A stretch of DNA of 14,478 nucleotides from an uncultured Clostridia bacterium (GTDB taxonomy: Bacteria; Bacillota; Clostridia; Christensenellales; Aristaeellaceae), in assembly GCA_934615145.1 (NCBI GenBank), contig CAKTTM010000016.1:1-14478 (forward strand), in the 5' to 3' direction. Both the position numbers and the translations under genes were made by a program. The notes beneath the pieces were generated by a model that saw only the letters and a program-made list of their open reading frames with translations, had not been told where the DNA came from and did no database searches. How positions within the stretch are numbered: position 1 is the first letter of the stretch; each line of letters starts with the position of its first letter. Positions 1 to 7,423 of the stretch are shown here, piece by piece.

Positions 1-1997
1 GCGCCATTCATCATCAACTTCATGTTGCCGGTGCCGCTGGCCTCCTTGCCGGCGGTGGACAGCTGCTCTGACAGGTCTGCGGCGGGGATGAGCATCTCGG
101 CGGTGGAGACATTATAGTTTTCCACAAAGCAGACCCGCATCATGCTGCGCACGCGGGGGTTTTTGTCAATCAGGCGGCTGAGCGCCAGGATAAAGCGGAT
201 GATCATCTTGGCCTTGCTGTAGCCGGGGCTGGCCTTAGCGCCGAAGATGAACACGCGCGGCGCCATCGTAAAGCCCGGATCATCCATGATGCGGTTGTAC
301 AGCACCAGGATGTGCAGGGCGTTGAGCATCTGGCGCTTGTACTCGTGCAGGCGCTTGATCTGTACATCGAATATCGCCTGCGTATCCAGCTGCACGCCCT
401 GACGCGCGGTCAGCCAGGCGGCGAAGTTATCCTTGTTGTGCTGCTTGATGCGGCTGAACTGCTCGCGGAAGGCGGCGTCGTCGCGGAAGGGCTTGAGCTT
501 ACTTAGCTCGCTTGGTTCCTGCTTCCAGCCCTCGCCGATGCTCTGGGTAATCAGCTCCGTCAGCCTGGGGTTGGCGCCCATCAGCCAGCGGCGGTGGGTG
601 ATGCCATTGGTGACGAAGCTGAACTTTTCAGGCGTCAGCTCATTGTAGTCGCGGAAAGTATCGGCCTTGAGGATGGCGCCGTGCAGCTTGCTGACGCCGT
701 TGACTGAGTAGCTCAGCGCCACGCAGAGGTTGGCCATGTGCACCTGCTCGTAGGCCAGGATGGCCATCTGGGCGATGCGGTCCCAGTCGCCGGGGTACTT
801 GTTCCACAGCATGTCGCACAGCCTGCGGTTCATCTCTTCCAGTATCATGTAGATGCGCGGCAGCTGGCGGCGGATCAGCTCCTGCGGCCAGCGCTCCAGC
901 GCCTCCTGCATGACGGTGTGGTTGGTATAGGCCACGCAGCGCTGGATCAGCGCCTGCGCCTCGTTCCAGCCCAGGCCCTCCTCATCCATCAGCAGGCGCA
1001 TGAGCTCGGGGATCACCAGGCCCGGATGCGTGTCGTTGATGTGGAAGACCACCTTTTCAGGCAGCAGGTGCCAGGCGTTCTTGCCAAAGCGGCGCTTGAA
1101 GTCGCGCAGCGCGTACTGCAGCGTGGCGCTGGTGAAGAAATAGTGCTGCGTCAGCCTCAGCGTCTTGCCCTCGTAGTGGTTGTCCTCGGGGTAGAGCACC
1201 TTGGAGATGACGGTGGCCAGATCCTGCTCCTTGGTGGCGTTGACATAGTCGCCGCTGGCAAACGCACGCAGGTCAAGGCTTGACTTGCTGCGCGCGCGCC
1301 ACATGCGCAGGGTGTTGATGGTCTTGCCCTCATAGCCCACGATGGGCATGTCGTAGGGCAGGGCCTCCACCGTGCGGTAGTCCTCCAGATCATAGCGTAT
1401 GTGGCCGTCGCCCATGTCGCGGGTGACAACGCGGCCTTCAAAGTGCACATCAACGGCGTCTTCAGGCGCCGCCACCTCCCAGACATTGCCGTTCTCCAGC
1501 CAGTCGTCTGGCAGCTCCACCTGCTGGCCGCCGGTCAGCTTCTGTCGGAAGAGGCCGTACTCATAGCGGATGGTGCAGCCCATGGCCGGCAGCCCCAGCG
1601 TGGCCAGGCTGTCCATAAAGCAGGAGGCCAGGCGGCCCAGGCCGCCATTGCCAAGGCCCGGTTCGGGCTCCTCGTTCATGATGTCCTGCCAACTGATCTC
1701 AAGCTCCGTCAGCGCCTTGGTGTAGGTATCGGTGGCGCAAAGGTTCAGCGCGTTGTTATACAGGCTCCTGCCCATTAAAAACTCTATGCTCAGATAATAC
1801 AGCCGCTTGTCCTGGCTGTTTCTGTCCTGCTCGCGATAGGCCACCCAACGCTTCATGATCTGGTCGCGCATGGTGGAGGCGACGGCATTGTATTTCTGCT
1901 GCGGCGAGGCATCGGCCAATGTCCGGCCGTTGTATCGCTGCAGCTTTCCGATAATGGATTGCTTGATGGCATCCTTGTCAAAGTGCTTCTGTGGCAT
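1..1997 (-). CDS. glgP: Glycogen/alpha-glucan phosphorylase, C-terminus cut off by window edge
   Basis: Cytoplasmic PLP enzyme that releases glucose-1-phosphate from the non-reducing ends of glycogen or maltodextrin. Translating the minus strand from the ATG at 1997-1995 gives about 665 residues with no stop. Visible family signatures are YYLSIEFLMGR near the N-terminus, PGLGNGGLGRLASCFMDSL, the KRLHEYKRQMLN block (plus-strand 320-360), and EASGTGNMKLMMNG at the left edge, where K660 is the Schiff-base lysine. Family members are about 800-850 residues, so roughly 150 C-terminal residues lie outside the window. The start is supported by AGGAGG at 2003-2008, a few bases upstream of the ATG. The gene is divergent from addB. 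GlgP and MalP cannot be separated from sequence alone because no glycogen or maltodextrin genes are visible. Confidence 0.96.
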   Translation of the reverse strand, partial: MPQKHFDKDAIKQSIIGKLQRYNGRTLADASPQQKYNAVASTMRDQIMKRWVAYREQDRNSQDKRLYYLSIEFLMGRSLYNNALNLCATDTYTKALTELEISWQDIMNEEPEPGLGNGGLGRLASCFMDSLATLGLPAMGCTIRYEYGLFRQKLTGGQQVELPDDWLENGNVWEVAAPEDAVDVHFEGRVVTRDMGDGHIRYDLEDYRTVEALPYDMPIVGYEGKTINTLRMWRARSKSSLDLRAFASGDYVNATKEQDLATVISKVLYPEDNHYEGKTLRLTQHYFFTSATLQYALRDFKRRFGKNAWHLLPEKVVFHINDTHPGLVIPELMRLLMDEEGLGWNEAQALIQRCVAYTNHTVMQEALERWPQELIRRQLPRIYMILEEMNRRLCDMLWNKYPGDWDRIAQMAILAYEQVHMANLCVALSYSVNGVSKLHGAILKADTFRDYNELTPEKFSFVTNGITHRRWLMGANPRLTELITQSIGEGWKQEPSELSKLKPFRDDAAFREQFSRIKQHNKDNFAAWLTARQGVQLDTQAIFDVQIKRLHEYKRQMLNALHILVLYNRIMDDPGFTMAPRVFIFGAKASPGYSKAKMIIRFILALSRLIDKNPRVRSMMRVCFVENYNVSTAEMLIPAADLSEQLSTAGKEASGTGNMKLMMNG

Positions 1998-2034
1998 CTT
2001 GTCCTCCTGTGTCACTGGCCTGTCAGGCGAGGCG

Positions 2035-2064
2035 ATTATAGCATAAGGCGAGCAACTCTGCCAA
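2035..2064 (-). promoter_or_regulatory. Sigma-A type promoter of glgP
   Basis: Read on the minus strand, TTGGCA (2064-2059, 5/6 match to the -35 consensus) is followed after 18 bp by a perfect TATAAT (2040-2035). Transcription would start near 2028, giving a leader of about 30 nt that contains the AGGAGG ribosome binding site of the phosphorylase gene. Confidence 0.75.
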
Positions 2065-2122
2065 GAAAACGGTTTCGCCGACCAATCTATCTATGGTAGA
2101 ATATCCCTCAGGAGGGCGCAAG

Positions 2123-5100
2123 ATGATCGATATCTGGTGCGGGCGGGCCCACCGTCTGTGGGCGCCGATGGTAAAGCGCATCGCTGACAGCTACGCGGCT
2201 GGCGCCGATGTGCTGGTGCTGGTGCCCGAGCAGTATACCCTGCAGGCCGAGCGAGACCTGATGCGCGATATGGGCGTCAAGGGCTTCTTTCGCCTGGATG
2301 TGCTCTCACCCACGCGCCTGCAGTTTCGCGTGCTGGATGCCCTGGGGCAGGATCCCCGCGTGCCCATCGATGAGCGGGGCAAGGCCATCACGGTGGCCCG
2401 CGCGCTGCAGCAGGTGCGCCAGGGTCTGCACTACTATCAGGGCGCGCACGAGCGGCAGGGGCTTATCCAGCAGATGAGCAGCCTGCTGTCCACCCTGCGC
2501 TCGCTGAACCTTCGCCCCGAGCAATTGCAGGAGCTGGCACAGGGCCGCGGCGAGGGCGGCCTGGCCTACAAGCTGCGCGACAGCGCGCTGGTACTGGCCC
2601 GCTATGAGGCGCTGCTGAGCGATCAGTACGCCGATCAGCAGGCCATCCATCAGGATGTGCTGCGTCGCCTGCAGGCAAGCCAGCTCTACCGCCAGGCTGA
2701 GGTCTATGTCTATGGCTTTGACATACTGACCGAGCCCTTGACACAGACCCTGCTGGCGCTGGGCGCCCAGGCCAGGCAGCTGACGCTGACCATGGTCTGT
2801 GACAGGCTGCAGGCCCCCGACGGCGAGGCCTTCCAGGCGGTGCACCGCAGCCTGAACCGCTTCATGGACGGATTGAAAGAAAAGGGGCTCAAACACCGCT
2901 TCCAGTGGCTGACGCCCGAGGCGCTGCAGGCCCCGGCTGAAATCGCGCATCTGGAGCGCGAGCTGCTGGGCGTGCATCAGCCTGCCTTTGAGGGGCCGGC
3001 GCCCGCGATCCGCATCTATGCCGCCTCCACCCCCTATCAGGAGGCACAGCACCTGGCACGGGAATGCCTGCTGCAGCTGCGCGGCGGCGTCCAGGCGGAG
3101 CAGATCATGGTGATCTGCGGCAGCCTGCCCCAGTACGCCAGCCTGATACAGGCCACCTTTGCCGACTGGGGCATCCCCTGCTATATTGCCGACCGCTCGC
3201 CGCTGAGCGCGCATGCCATTGTGCGCTATCTGCTGGCGGCGCTGCGCTGCGCGGCCGATGGCTGGCGCCGGGAGGATGTTAACGATCTGATCAAGTCGGG
3301 CCTGAGCGATCTGGCCCCTGAAGAAGCCTGGCAGCTGGAGAACTACGCCCTGCAGTATGGTATTGCCGGCCGCCGCTGGATCAGCGCCTTCACCCGGGGC
3401 GAGGCGGCGCTACGCGCGCGCATGGAGCCGCTCAGGCAGCGGCTGACAGCGCCTGTCATCCACCTGCACAAGCAGCTGGTGGCGGCCCAGACCGCCGGGG
3501 AGTCGCTCAGCGCCGCGCGCGAGTTTCTTAGCCTCAGCCGCCTGGAGGACAAGGCGGCGGCGCTGGACAGGCAGCTGGGCCTGCATCACATGCCCAAGGA
3601 GGCCATGCAGCTGCGCCAGGTGCTGGGCAAGCTGGGCGAGGTCTTTGACCAGCTGATCGCCCTGATGGCTGATGAGCGGGTACCCATCAAGCACTTTGCC
3701 ACCTGGCTGGAGGCGGCCTTGAGCGAGACCGACATCGGCAGCCTGCCGCCCGAGCGGCAGATGGTGCAGGTGGGGCAGCTGGGCAACCTGCTGGTCAATC
3801 GGCCGCGCGTGGTCTTTGTGCTGGGGCTCAATGACGGCGTGCTGGGCGCGCCTGAGGATCTGCTGCTCACCCGCGCCGAGGTGGAGCAGGTGGAGGCGCA
3901 GCTTAATGTCAGCCTGGGGCTCAGCCCGCAGGCCAAGGAAGAGATGGCGCTGCTGGACCTGTGGAAGGCGCTGTCCGCGCCCGGCGAAAGGCTCTTTCTC
4001 AGCTACGCCCTGGCCAATGAGGAGGGCGGCGCGCTGCGGCCGCTGACACAGCTCAAGCTCATCCAGCGCATGTTTGGCGGCATCATCGAAGAGGGCGGCG
4101 CCCTGGCCAGCGAGCGGGAGGATCAGGCGCTGCCGCCGGCACCCGCGCCCGCCCTGGACGCCATCGCCAGCCGCTGGCGGGAGGGCCAGCTCAGCGGCCC
4201 CTGGCAGGAGGCCTGGGCCTGGCTGTGCCAGCATGACAGCTGGCGGGCGGGAGCCGATAGACTGTCTGGCGCGCTCAGCGCCGAGACGCCCATTGACAGC
4301 ATTGGGCAGGAGAAGGCATCGCATCTCTACCCCGAGGGCTCGTCCAGCGTCTCCCGGCTGGAGAGCTTTGCGCTGTGCCCCTATCAGCATTTCATGCGCT
4401 ATGGCCTCCGCCCGCTGGAGCGCCAGGCCTGGCAGGTCAGCCCCGTGGACAGGGGCAACTTCTACCACGCGGCGCTGGAGCGCTTTGTGCGCCTGGCGAT
4501 AGCGCATCCCCAGTGGCCCCAGGTCAGCCGGCAGGAGAGCGAGCAGCTGATGGACGAGGGCATGGCGCCGCTGCTGGCCGTCTGGGAGGAGCTGCCCTAT
4601 CTGGACACCCACCGGCAAAAGTGGGTGTCGATGAGCTACCAGCAGCTGCTGCGGCGCATGGCCTGGACCATCACCCAGGGGGCGCAGGCCTCCAGCTTCA
4701 GGCCCGAGGACACCGAGCTGCGCTTTGGCCAGGGCGCGATGCAGCCGGCGGTGGCGCTATCCCTGCCCGATGGCCAGCAGCTTCAGCTGCATGGCACCAT
4801 CGACCGGGTGGACCGCTATGTCGGCCCGCTTGGCGCCTACCTGCGCATCGTGGACTACAAGTCGGGGCGCACCGCGTTTGACCCTGCCAAGGTATGGGAA
4901 GGGGCGCAGCTGCAGCTGCTGATCTATCTGCAGGCAGCCCTCCTGGCCGATCCGGGGGCGCAGCCCGCCGGTGCTTTCTACCAGTGGCTGGGCGACCCCA
5001 TCATCAACACCGAGGACGAGCATAAGGTGGACGAGCAGATCCTAAGCGCGCTGCGCATGAGCGGCATGGCATTGAGCGATGAGGATGTGGTCAGGCTGAT

Positions 5101-5431
5101 GGACGCCGATCAGACCAGCCTGGGCAAGCTGTTTAACAAGGATGGCAGCCCTGGCAAGGGCAAGGCGCTGCTGGATTTGGCAGGCTTTGAGCAATTGTGC
5201 GCACACGGCCTGCGCAGGGCAGGGGAGCTGGCCCAGCGCATCCTGCGGGGCGATGCGGTGCGCAGCCCGCTGTTTGACGCGGCGCGCCGCGGCCCCTGTG
5301 AGCATTGCCGCTTCGGCGGCATCTGCCGCATCGATGCCCTGGACGGGCGGGGCAGGCGCAGAATGCCCAAAATGGCGCTGGATGAGCTGTTGCAGCGCGC
5401 CCAGGATGAGGCCGAGGGGAACAGCAGGTAA
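2123..5431 (+). CDS. addB: AddB, nuclease subunit of the AddAB helicase-nuclease
   Basis: AddB partners AddA in resecting double-strand breaks for RecA-dependent repair. The 1102-aa product has the AddB N-terminal block (GRAHRLW, then VLVLVPEQYTLQAERDLM), a helicase-like middle, and a C-terminal RecB-type nuclease with GTIDRVDRY (D894) and IVDYKSG (D911, K913). Four cysteines fit the AddB Fe-S cluster: C752 in ESFALCPY, then C1059, C1062 and C1068 in CEHCRFGGIC (C-x2-C-x5-C). I chose the ATG at 2123 because GGAGG at 2111-2115 sits correctly before it; the in-frame ATG at 2093 has no ribosome binding site. The N-terminal P-loop seen in Bacillus AddB (GRSGSGKT) is replaced by GRAHRLW, so ATP binding there is doubtful. 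The usual partner addA is on neither side. The start could have its own weak promoter (TAGAAT at 2097-2102), but that lies very close to the ribosome binding site. Confidence 0.94.
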   Translation: MIDIWCGRAHRLWAPMVKRIADSYAAGADVLVLVPEQYTLQAERDLMRDMGVKGFFRLDVLSPTRLQFRVLDALGQDPRVPIDERGKAITVARALQQVRQGLHYYQGAHERQGLIQQMSSLLSTLRSLNLRPEQLQELAQGRGEGGLAYKLRDSALVLARYEALLSDQYADQQAIHQDVLRRLQASQLYRQAEVYVYGFDILTEPLTQTLLALGAQARQLTLTMVCDRLQAPDGEAFQAVHRSLNRFMDGLKEKGLKHRFQWLTPEALQAPAEIAHLERELLGVHQPAFEGPAPAIRIYAASTPYQEAQHLARECLLQLRGGVQAEQIMVICGSLPQYASLIQATFADWGIPCYIADRSPLSAHAIVRYLLAALRCAADGWRREDVNDLIKSGLSDLAPEEAWQLENYALQYGIAGRRWISAFTRGEAALRARMEPLRQRLTAPVIHLHKQLVAAQTAGESLSAAREFLSLSRLEDKAAALDRQLGLHHMPKEAMQLRQVLGKLGEVFDQLIALMADERVPIKHFATWLEAALSETDIGSLPPERQMVQVGQLGNLLVNRPRVVFVLGLNDGVLGAPEDLLLTRAEVEQVEAQLNVSLGLSPQAKEEMALLDLWKALSAPGERLFLSYALANEEGGALRPLTQLKLIQRMFGGIIEEGGALASEREDQALPPAPAPALDAIASRWREGQLSGPWQEAWAWLCQHDSWRAGADRLSGALSAETPIDSIGQEKASHLYPEGSSSVSRLESFALCPYQHFMRYGLRPLERQAWQVSPVDRGNFYHAALERFVRLAIAHPQWPQVSRQESEQLMDEGMAPLLAVWEELPYLDTHRQKWVSMSYQQLLRRMAWTITQGAQASSFRPEDTELRFGQGAMQPAVALSLPDGQQLQLHGTIDRVDRYVGPLGAYLRIVDYKSGRTAFDPAKVWEGAQLQLLIYLQAALLADPGAQPAGAFYQWLGDPIINTEDEHKVDEQILSALRMSGMALSDEDVVRLMDADQTSLGKLFNKDGSPGKGKALLDLAGFEQLCAHGLRRAGELAQRILRGDAVRSPLFDAARRGPCEHCRFGGICRIDALDGRGRRRMPKMALDELLQRAQDEAEGNSR

Positions 5432-5437
5432 AAAGTA

Positions 5438-5467
5438 CTGGTATTTTAACACCACATGGGGTATACT
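5438..5467 (+). promoter_or_regulatory. Possible promoter upstream of the P-loop/rubredoxin pair
   Basis: TATACT at 5462-5467 is a good -10 match and lies about 40 bp before the chosen start codon. The -35 is weak: the best fit is CTGGTA at 5438-5443 with an 18-bp spacer. The 75-bp gap after addB leaves room for independent transcription, but read-through from addB is equally possible because no terminator is visible. Confidence 0.35.
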
Positions 5468-5506
5468 CCTATCACAGCAACTACATCAGAAGGGGGAGTG
5501 ACCCAA

Positions 5507-5917
5507 TTGATTCAAGTCATCCATGGCAAGAAGGGTTCCGGTAAGACCAAGAGAATCATAGACATGGCCAACAACGCCGTTAAAGACCAAAACGGTGTTG
5601 TTGTCTTTATTGACGACGATAACCGGTATATGTTCGATGTGCAGCAGCCGGTGCGCTTCGTCAACGCCGGTGAGTACGGCATGAGCAGCCCCGAAATGTT
5701 CTACGGCTTCCTCTGCGGCATGGTATCGCAGAACTTCGACATCGCCTATGTCGTCATCGATGCCTTCCTGAAGCTGGTCAATGTCAAGCCCGACGAGACC
5801 GAATGGTTCTTCAAGAAGCTCGAGCAGCTGGCCGAGCGCAGCAACATTACCTTTGTCTTATCCGTCAGCGCCGACGACAGCGAGTCCCCCGACTACATCC
5901 AGAAGTACTTCATATGA
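5507..5917 (+). CDS. Small P-loop NTPase of unknown function
   Basis: A 136-residue protein that is essentially one nucleotide-binding core. Walker A is GKKGSGKT (residues 7-14). Two hydrophobic strands ending in acid residues could be Walker B: VVFIDDD (32-38) and AYVVIDAF (80-87, D85). A late strand, ITFVLSVSADD (114-124), could hold a sensor. There is no signal peptide or membrane segment. From memory, similar MIxVIxGKKGSGKTKRIIDMAN proteins occur as conserved hypotheticals in Clostridia, but their role is not known to me. I chose the TTG at 5507 because the protein then begins MIQVIHGKKGSGKTK and a purine-rich GAAGGGGGAG at 5489-5498 sits at proper distance. The GTG at 5498 is inside that ribosome binding site, and the ATG at 5456 precedes it and overlaps the likely -10. 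The stop overlaps the next start (ATGA), implying translational coupling to the rubredoxin-domain protein. Confidence 0.8.
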   Translation: MIQVIHGKKGSGKTKRIIDMANNAVKDQNGVVVFIDDDNRYMFDVQQPVRFVNAGEYGMSSPEMFYGFLCGMVSQNFDIAYVVIDAFLKLVNVKPDETEWFFKKLEQLAERSNITFVLSVSADDSESPDYIQKYFI

Positions 5918-6456
5918 AAAAATGGCTCTGTAAGGTCTGCGGCTACATCCACGAGGGGCCTGAGCCGCCGCCCATCTGCCCTGTCTGCAAGGTGGGGCCG
6001 GAGCGCTTTGAGCTGATCGAGGAGGGTTTAAGCCACAGCCAGCAGCACAAGCTGGGCATCGCGCGCGGCCTGGACGAGCAGCTGGAGCAGGGCCTGCGCC
6101 AGCAGACTCAGCAGGCGGGCGAGCGGGCAGGGCTGCTAAGTGCCATGGCCCGCGCGGCAGACCGTGAAGGTCTGCCCGAGGTGGCAGCGGCGCTGACGCG
6201 CTTTGCGCAAATGCAGACGCAGCAGGCCGGCCGCCTCAGTGAACTGATGGGCGACAAGCTCAGCGCCTCCACCCAGCAGAACCTGAAAGAGGCCGTAAAG
6301 GCCCTGAGCCAGGGCAGCGAGGCTAAGGCAAAGCTGGCCGACATCGCCAAGGCCTCCGGCTTTGACGCCATCCAGGAGGCCCTCAACGAACTGGCCCGCG
6401 ACGAGGCAGATCAGAGCCAGGCGCTGGCCGGACAACTCAAGCGTTACTTCAGCTAA
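5914..6456 (+). CDS. Rubredoxin-domain protein with degenerate reverse-rubrerythrin-like domain
   Basis: A 180-aa protein. The N-terminal rubredoxin-like zinc/iron knuckle has C6, C9, C22 and C25 (CKVCGYIH and CPVC). Residues 45-179 align without gaps, from memory, to the ferritin-like domain of clostridial reverse rubrerythrins (peroxide-reducing diiron enzymes): it keeps HKLGIARG, AADREGLPEV, SELMGD, FDAIQEALNELARDEA and the KRYF end. Most diiron ligand positions are changed: the GECTE glutamate is A68, the EEAEH motif is QMQTQQ-like (Q101, Q104), and the DEARH histidine is Q167; E85 and E164 remain. Normal peroxidase activity is therefore doubtful, although an electron-transfer or structural role remains possible. 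The start at ATG 5914 overlaps the P-loop gene stop, and a longer in-frame ORF upstream is a shadow of that gene. No promoter of its own is visible. Confidence 0.82.
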   Translation: MKKWLCKVCGYIHEGPEPPPICPVCKVGPERFELIEEGLSHSQQHKLGIARGLDEQLEQGLRQQTQQAGERAGLLSAMARAADREGLPEVAAALTRFAQMQTQQAGRLSELMGDKLSASTQQNLKEAVKALSQGSEAKAKLADIAKASGFDAIQEALNELARDEADQSQALAGQLKRYFS

Positions 6457-6474
6457 TACTGATGAGTTCAGTAT
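6456..6474 (+). promoter_or_regulatory. 19-bp inverted repeat overlapping a possible thyA -10
   Basis: ATACTGA (6456-6462) and TCAGTAT (6468-6474) are perfect 7-bp inverted arms around TGAGT. The left arm begins in the stop codon of the preceding gene. The right arm overlaps TATAGT (6472-6477), the best -10 candidate before thyA, with no convincing -35. It could be an operator or the first hairpin of the thyA leader; neither is proven. Confidence 0.4.
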
Positions 6475-6482
6475 AGTTCTCC

Positions 6483-6542
6483 GCGCGGGCAGCCGCGCCC
6501 TGTGCACCCCTATCTGGATGCTCGCATCCACGCGGGGTGCAC
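6483..6542 (+). other. Two further hairpins in the thyA leader
   Basis: Hairpin A (6483-6498) is GCGCGG, loop GCAG, CCGCGC. Hairpin B (6502-6542) has a perfect 9-bp outer stem, GTGCACCCC (6502-6510) with GGGGTGCAC (6534-6542). Inside it is a second perfect 6-bp stem, TGGATG (6515-6520) with CATCCA (6525-6530), closed by the tetraloop CTCG. No U-run follows, so neither is a classical intrinsic terminator. The remaining leader to the thyA start at 6584 shows nothing else. The role is unknown; possibilities are mRNA stability, attenuation or protein binding. Confidence 0.6.
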
Positions 6543-6583
6543 CTTCTATGATCAGCGCCATCAGCATCAGAAAGTAGGGCAGC

Positions 6584-7414
6584 ATGAGCCAGGCAGATAT
6601 CACTTTCATCAACAACTGCAAGCAGATCTTGTCCCAGGGTGTCTGGGACAGGGATCTGCCCGTGCGCCCCAGATGGCAGGATGGCCAGCCCGCCCACACC
6701 ATCAAGTGCTTTGGGCTGTGTAACCGCTATGATCTGTCGCAGGATTTCCCGGCGATCACGCTGCGGCGCCTGCCGATCAAGAGCTGTACGGACGAGCTGC
6801 TGTGGATATGGCAGAAAAAATCCAACAACATCAAGGATTTGAAAAGCCATGTCTGGGATCAGTGGGCGGATGAAAGCGGCAGCATCGGCAAGGCCTACGG
6901 CTATCAGATGGGGGTCAAGCACCAGTACAAAGAGGGCCAGTTTGACCAGGTGGATAGGGCGCTCTTTGACCTCAAGCACAACCCCAGCTCGCGGCGCATC
7001 ATCACCAACCTCTATGTGCATCAGGACTTGCACGCCATGGCGCTCTACCCTTGCGCCTATTCGATGACATTCAATGTGTCGGGCAAGAAGCTAAACGCCA
7101 TCCTGCACCAGCGCTCGCAGGACATGCTGACGGCCAACCACTGGAATGTGGCGCAGTACGCGGTGCTGGTGCACATGTTTGCCCAGGTCAGCGGCCTTGA
7201 GGCGGGCGAGCTGCTGCATGTCATCGCCGATGCCCATATCTATGACCGTCATGTCCCCATCGTGGAGGAGCTGATCAGCCGGACGCCCTATCCGGGGCCG
7301 CAGCTGCGGCTCAATCCCGATGTGCAGGACTTCTACGCCTTCACGCCCGACGACGTGGCGCTGGAAGGCTACCGCTGCCACACGCTGGAGGCCAGCGTGC
7401 CGGTGGCCATCTAA
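6584..7414 (+). CDS. thyA: Thymidylate synthase
   Basis: Cytoplasmic enzyme methylating dUMP to dTMP with methylene-tetrahydrofolate, producing dihydrofolate that the next gene recycles. The 276-aa product has the ThyA core: IKSCTDELLWIWQKKSNN, GSIGKAYGYQMG, the phosphate-binding arginine pair in SSRRIITNLY, the nucleophile C157 in LYPCAYSMTF, the RSQD segment with WNVAQY (the dUMP-binding Asn), and DAHIYDRH. It ends in a typical C-terminal ...VPVAI. Length is normal for bacterial ThyA (about 260-320). The PCAY form, rather than PCH, resembles the Bacillus/Clostridia type. The ribosome binding site is modest (AGGGC about 5 bp before ATG). folA follows after 9 bp, so the two are co-transcribed. 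The leader is unusually structured. Confidence 0.97.
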   Translation: MSQADITFINNCKQILSQGVWDRDLPVRPRWQDGQPAHTIKCFGLCNRYDLSQDFPAITLRRLPIKSCTDELLWIWQKKSNNIKDLKSHVWDQWADESGSIGKAYGYQMGVKHQYKEGQFDQVDRALFDLKHNPSSRRIITNLYVHQDLHAMALYPCAYSMTFNVSGKKLNAILHQRSQDMLTANHWNVAQYAVLVHMFAQVSGLEAGELLHVIADAHIYDRHVPIVEELISRTPYPGPQLRLNPDVQDFYAFTPDDVALEGYRCHTLEASVPVAI

Positions 7415-7423
7415 GGGGGCGGC

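Noticed and set aside
738-1283. 181-aa open frame on the plus strand
   Set aside because: It lies antisense to the well-supported glycogen phosphorylase gene and its protein is a low-complexity Leu/Val/Gln/Ala product typical of reverse frames in GC-rich genes.
2073-2102. Possible addB promoter (TTTCGC...TAGAAT)
   Set aside because: The -35 is poor and the predicted start would fall on the ribosome binding site, so I did not list it as a feature.
2093-2122. Upstream in-frame ATG start for addB
   Set aside because: No ribosome binding site precedes it, and GGAGG fits the ATG at 2123, which gives the normal family N-terminus.
3410-4618. 402-aa open frame on the minus strand
   Set aside because: Antisense to addB, with no recognisable motif or ribosome binding site; GC-rich codon bias keeps the opposite frame open.
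6483-6542. thyA leader hairpins as an intrinsic terminator of the preceding operon
   Set aside because: No run of T residues follows either stem.
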